This document shows positions 16,611 through 17,386 of a stretch of 17,386 nucleotides of DNA, in pieces. The notes below the pieces were generated by a model. The model saw nothing but the letters and a program-made list of their open reading frames with translations. It ran no database searches and was not told the DNA's origin. Both the position numbers and the translations under genes were made by a program. Each line of letters starts with the position of its first letter. The first letter of the stretch is position 1. Source of the DNA: Bacteroidales bacterium UBA6346 (GTDB lineage Bacteria > Bacteroidota > Bacteroidia > Bacteroidales > UBA932); contig DJSA01000012.1 in the NCBI GenBank assembly GCA_002438905.1, positions 1-17,386 on the forward strand, read 5' to 3'.

Positions 16611-16641
16611 AAATTGAAATGATATGTTTAATGTGTTTGAT

Positions 16642-17386
16642 ATGAAGAAGTTAGCGTTTGCAGCGCTCGGCGGACTCCTTTTGAGTTCCTGCTCGCTTTT
16701 CAAACTTGACAACTACGATGCTCCGGAGGAGACGCTCTACGGCAAGGTCACGGACGTGAAGACCGGAGACCCGGTGCTGACGGACCAAGGCTCAGAGGGC
16801 ATACGGGTGAGGCTGATTGAGACCAGCTGGGAGGGGAACGTGACCCCTCAGGACTTCAACTGCCGCCCGGACGGAACTTTCCGCAACACAAAACTCTTCG
16901 AGGCCGACTACAACATCCGTGTCGATGGGCCGTTCGTGCCGATTGTCCTTGAGGACGACGCCGGGAATGTCGTCAGGAATGCTAGCGTGAACACCCACAT
17001 CAAGGGCAGCACCGAGGTCAATTTTGAGGTACAGCCGTTCCTGAAGGTGGAATTTGTCGGCTCTCCGACAGTGAGCGCGGGAAAGGTCACTGCGAATGTC
17101 AAGGTGACGCGCGCCACCACCCGCGAGGAACTTGCTGCTGCGATGGAGGCGACCAAGACTTGGAAGGATGCCTACGCGAATGTCACTGACATCCAGCTGT
17201 TTGTGAGCCGTTCCTCTTCAGTGGGCTACCGTGCCCGCGACACCCGCTGGTCTTCCGAGCTGACCTATACCGGCTCCGCGTTCGAGACCGAGCTCGGCAA
17301 GTCGGTGCGGATTCGTTCCAACGGGACAATTCCTTCCGGCCAAAAGGTCTTTATCCGTGCGGCCGCGAGGATTAACTATGACACGC
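16642..17386 (+). CDS. DUF3823-type surface lipoprotein, cut by the window end
   Basis: The frame is open from ATG 16642 to the window edge; 248 residues are visible. The N-terminus is a clear lipoprotein signal, MKKLAFAALGGLLLSSC, with lipobox LSSC (Cys17). The mature part begins with SLFKLDNYDAPEETLYGKV, followed by TDQGSEGIRVRLIET (47-61, approximately). This pattern is typical of the DUF3823 family encoded directly after susD in Bacteroidota glycan loci, where such lipoproteins are thought to be surface glycan-binding. The visible part is all beta-rich with no catalytic motif. An in-frame ATG at 16624 would add six residues (MFNVFD) before the signal peptide; I prefer 16642. It is 202 bp from the susD-like gene, a wider gap than the others in this operon. 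Confidence 0.8.
   Translation, partial: MKKLAFAALGGLLLSSCSLFKLDNYDAPEETLYGKVTDVKTGDPVLTDQGSEGIRVRLIETSWEGNVTPQDFNCRPDGTFRNTKLFEADYNIRVDGPFVPIVLEDDAGNVVRNASVNTHIKGSTEVNFEVQPFLKVEFVGSPTVSAGKVTANVKVTRATTREELAAAMEATKTWKDAYANVTDIQLFVSRSSSVGYRARDTRWSSELTYTGSAFETELGKSVRIRSNGTIPSGQKVFIRAAARINYDT

Noticed and set aside
16624..16641. ATG 16624 as start of the DUF3823 lipoprotein
   Set aside because: In frame, but it would put MFNVFD ahead of a typical MKK signal peptide; ATG 16642 is simpler.
1..17386. CRISPR arrays, tRNA/rRNA genes, insertion sequences, phage or toxin-antitoxin genes
   Set aside because: I looked for spaced repeats, cloverleaf-like sequences, transposase motifs and terminal inverted repeats and saw none in the window.

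Overview
The window looks like chromosome from a Bacteroidota species, most likely order Bacteroidales. The evidence is a SusC/SusD pair, a DUF3823-type lipoprotein, lipoprotein signals with relaxed lipoboxes, few clear Shine-Dalgarno sequences, and promoter elements of the Bacteroidota TTTG/TAnnTTTG type. Coding DNA is fairly GC-rich and intergenic DNA is AT-rich. I cannot name the genus from the sequence.

Left part, housekeeping (1-5083). An alpha/beta-hydrolase of the monoacylglycerol lipase/lysophospholipase type lies 12 bp upstream of recQ, and the two probably form an operon starting from a promoter near position 61. Convergent to them is an ABC-F ATPase of the Uup type on the minus strand. 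A bulged hairpin lies between the two convergent ends.

Right part, a polysaccharide utilization locus (5084 to the right edge). A minus-strand gene encodes an 837-residue single-pass membrane regulator: a LamG-like and Kelch-type ectodomain, one transmembrane helix, and a cytoplasmic SARP-type winged helix with a BTAD/TPR-like domain. Divergent from it run a surface lipoprotein with two carboxypeptidase-regulatory-like domains and a duplicated C-terminal module, a GH76 (alpha-1,6-mannanase family) lipoprotein, a SusC-like TonB-dependent transporter, a SusD-like lipoprotein, and a DUF3823-type lipoprotein cut by the window end. The likely scheme is capture and endo-cleavage of an alpha-mannan-like glycan at the cell surface, import through SusC/SusD, and sensing by the membrane-bound SARP protein. 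The usual SusR, hybrid two-component and ECF-sigma/anti-sigma regulators are absent from the window.

The most interesting signal is in the 158-bp divergent intergenic region. Three direct heptamers TTAAYCT (starts 7682, 7693, 7705; steps 11 and 12 bp) end exactly 8 bp before a TTACTTTG -7 element. This is the geometry of SARP operators in Streptomyces. Two more copies 11 bp apart (7587, 7598) overlap the start of the regulator gene, suggesting autoregulation. Sequence alone therefore links a membrane-bound SARP regulator to a candidate operator. Other points of note are a terminator-like hairpin inside the operon after the first lipoprotein gene, and a 24-bp imperfect tandem repeat with a long-range inverted repeat between the susD-like and DUF3823 genes.
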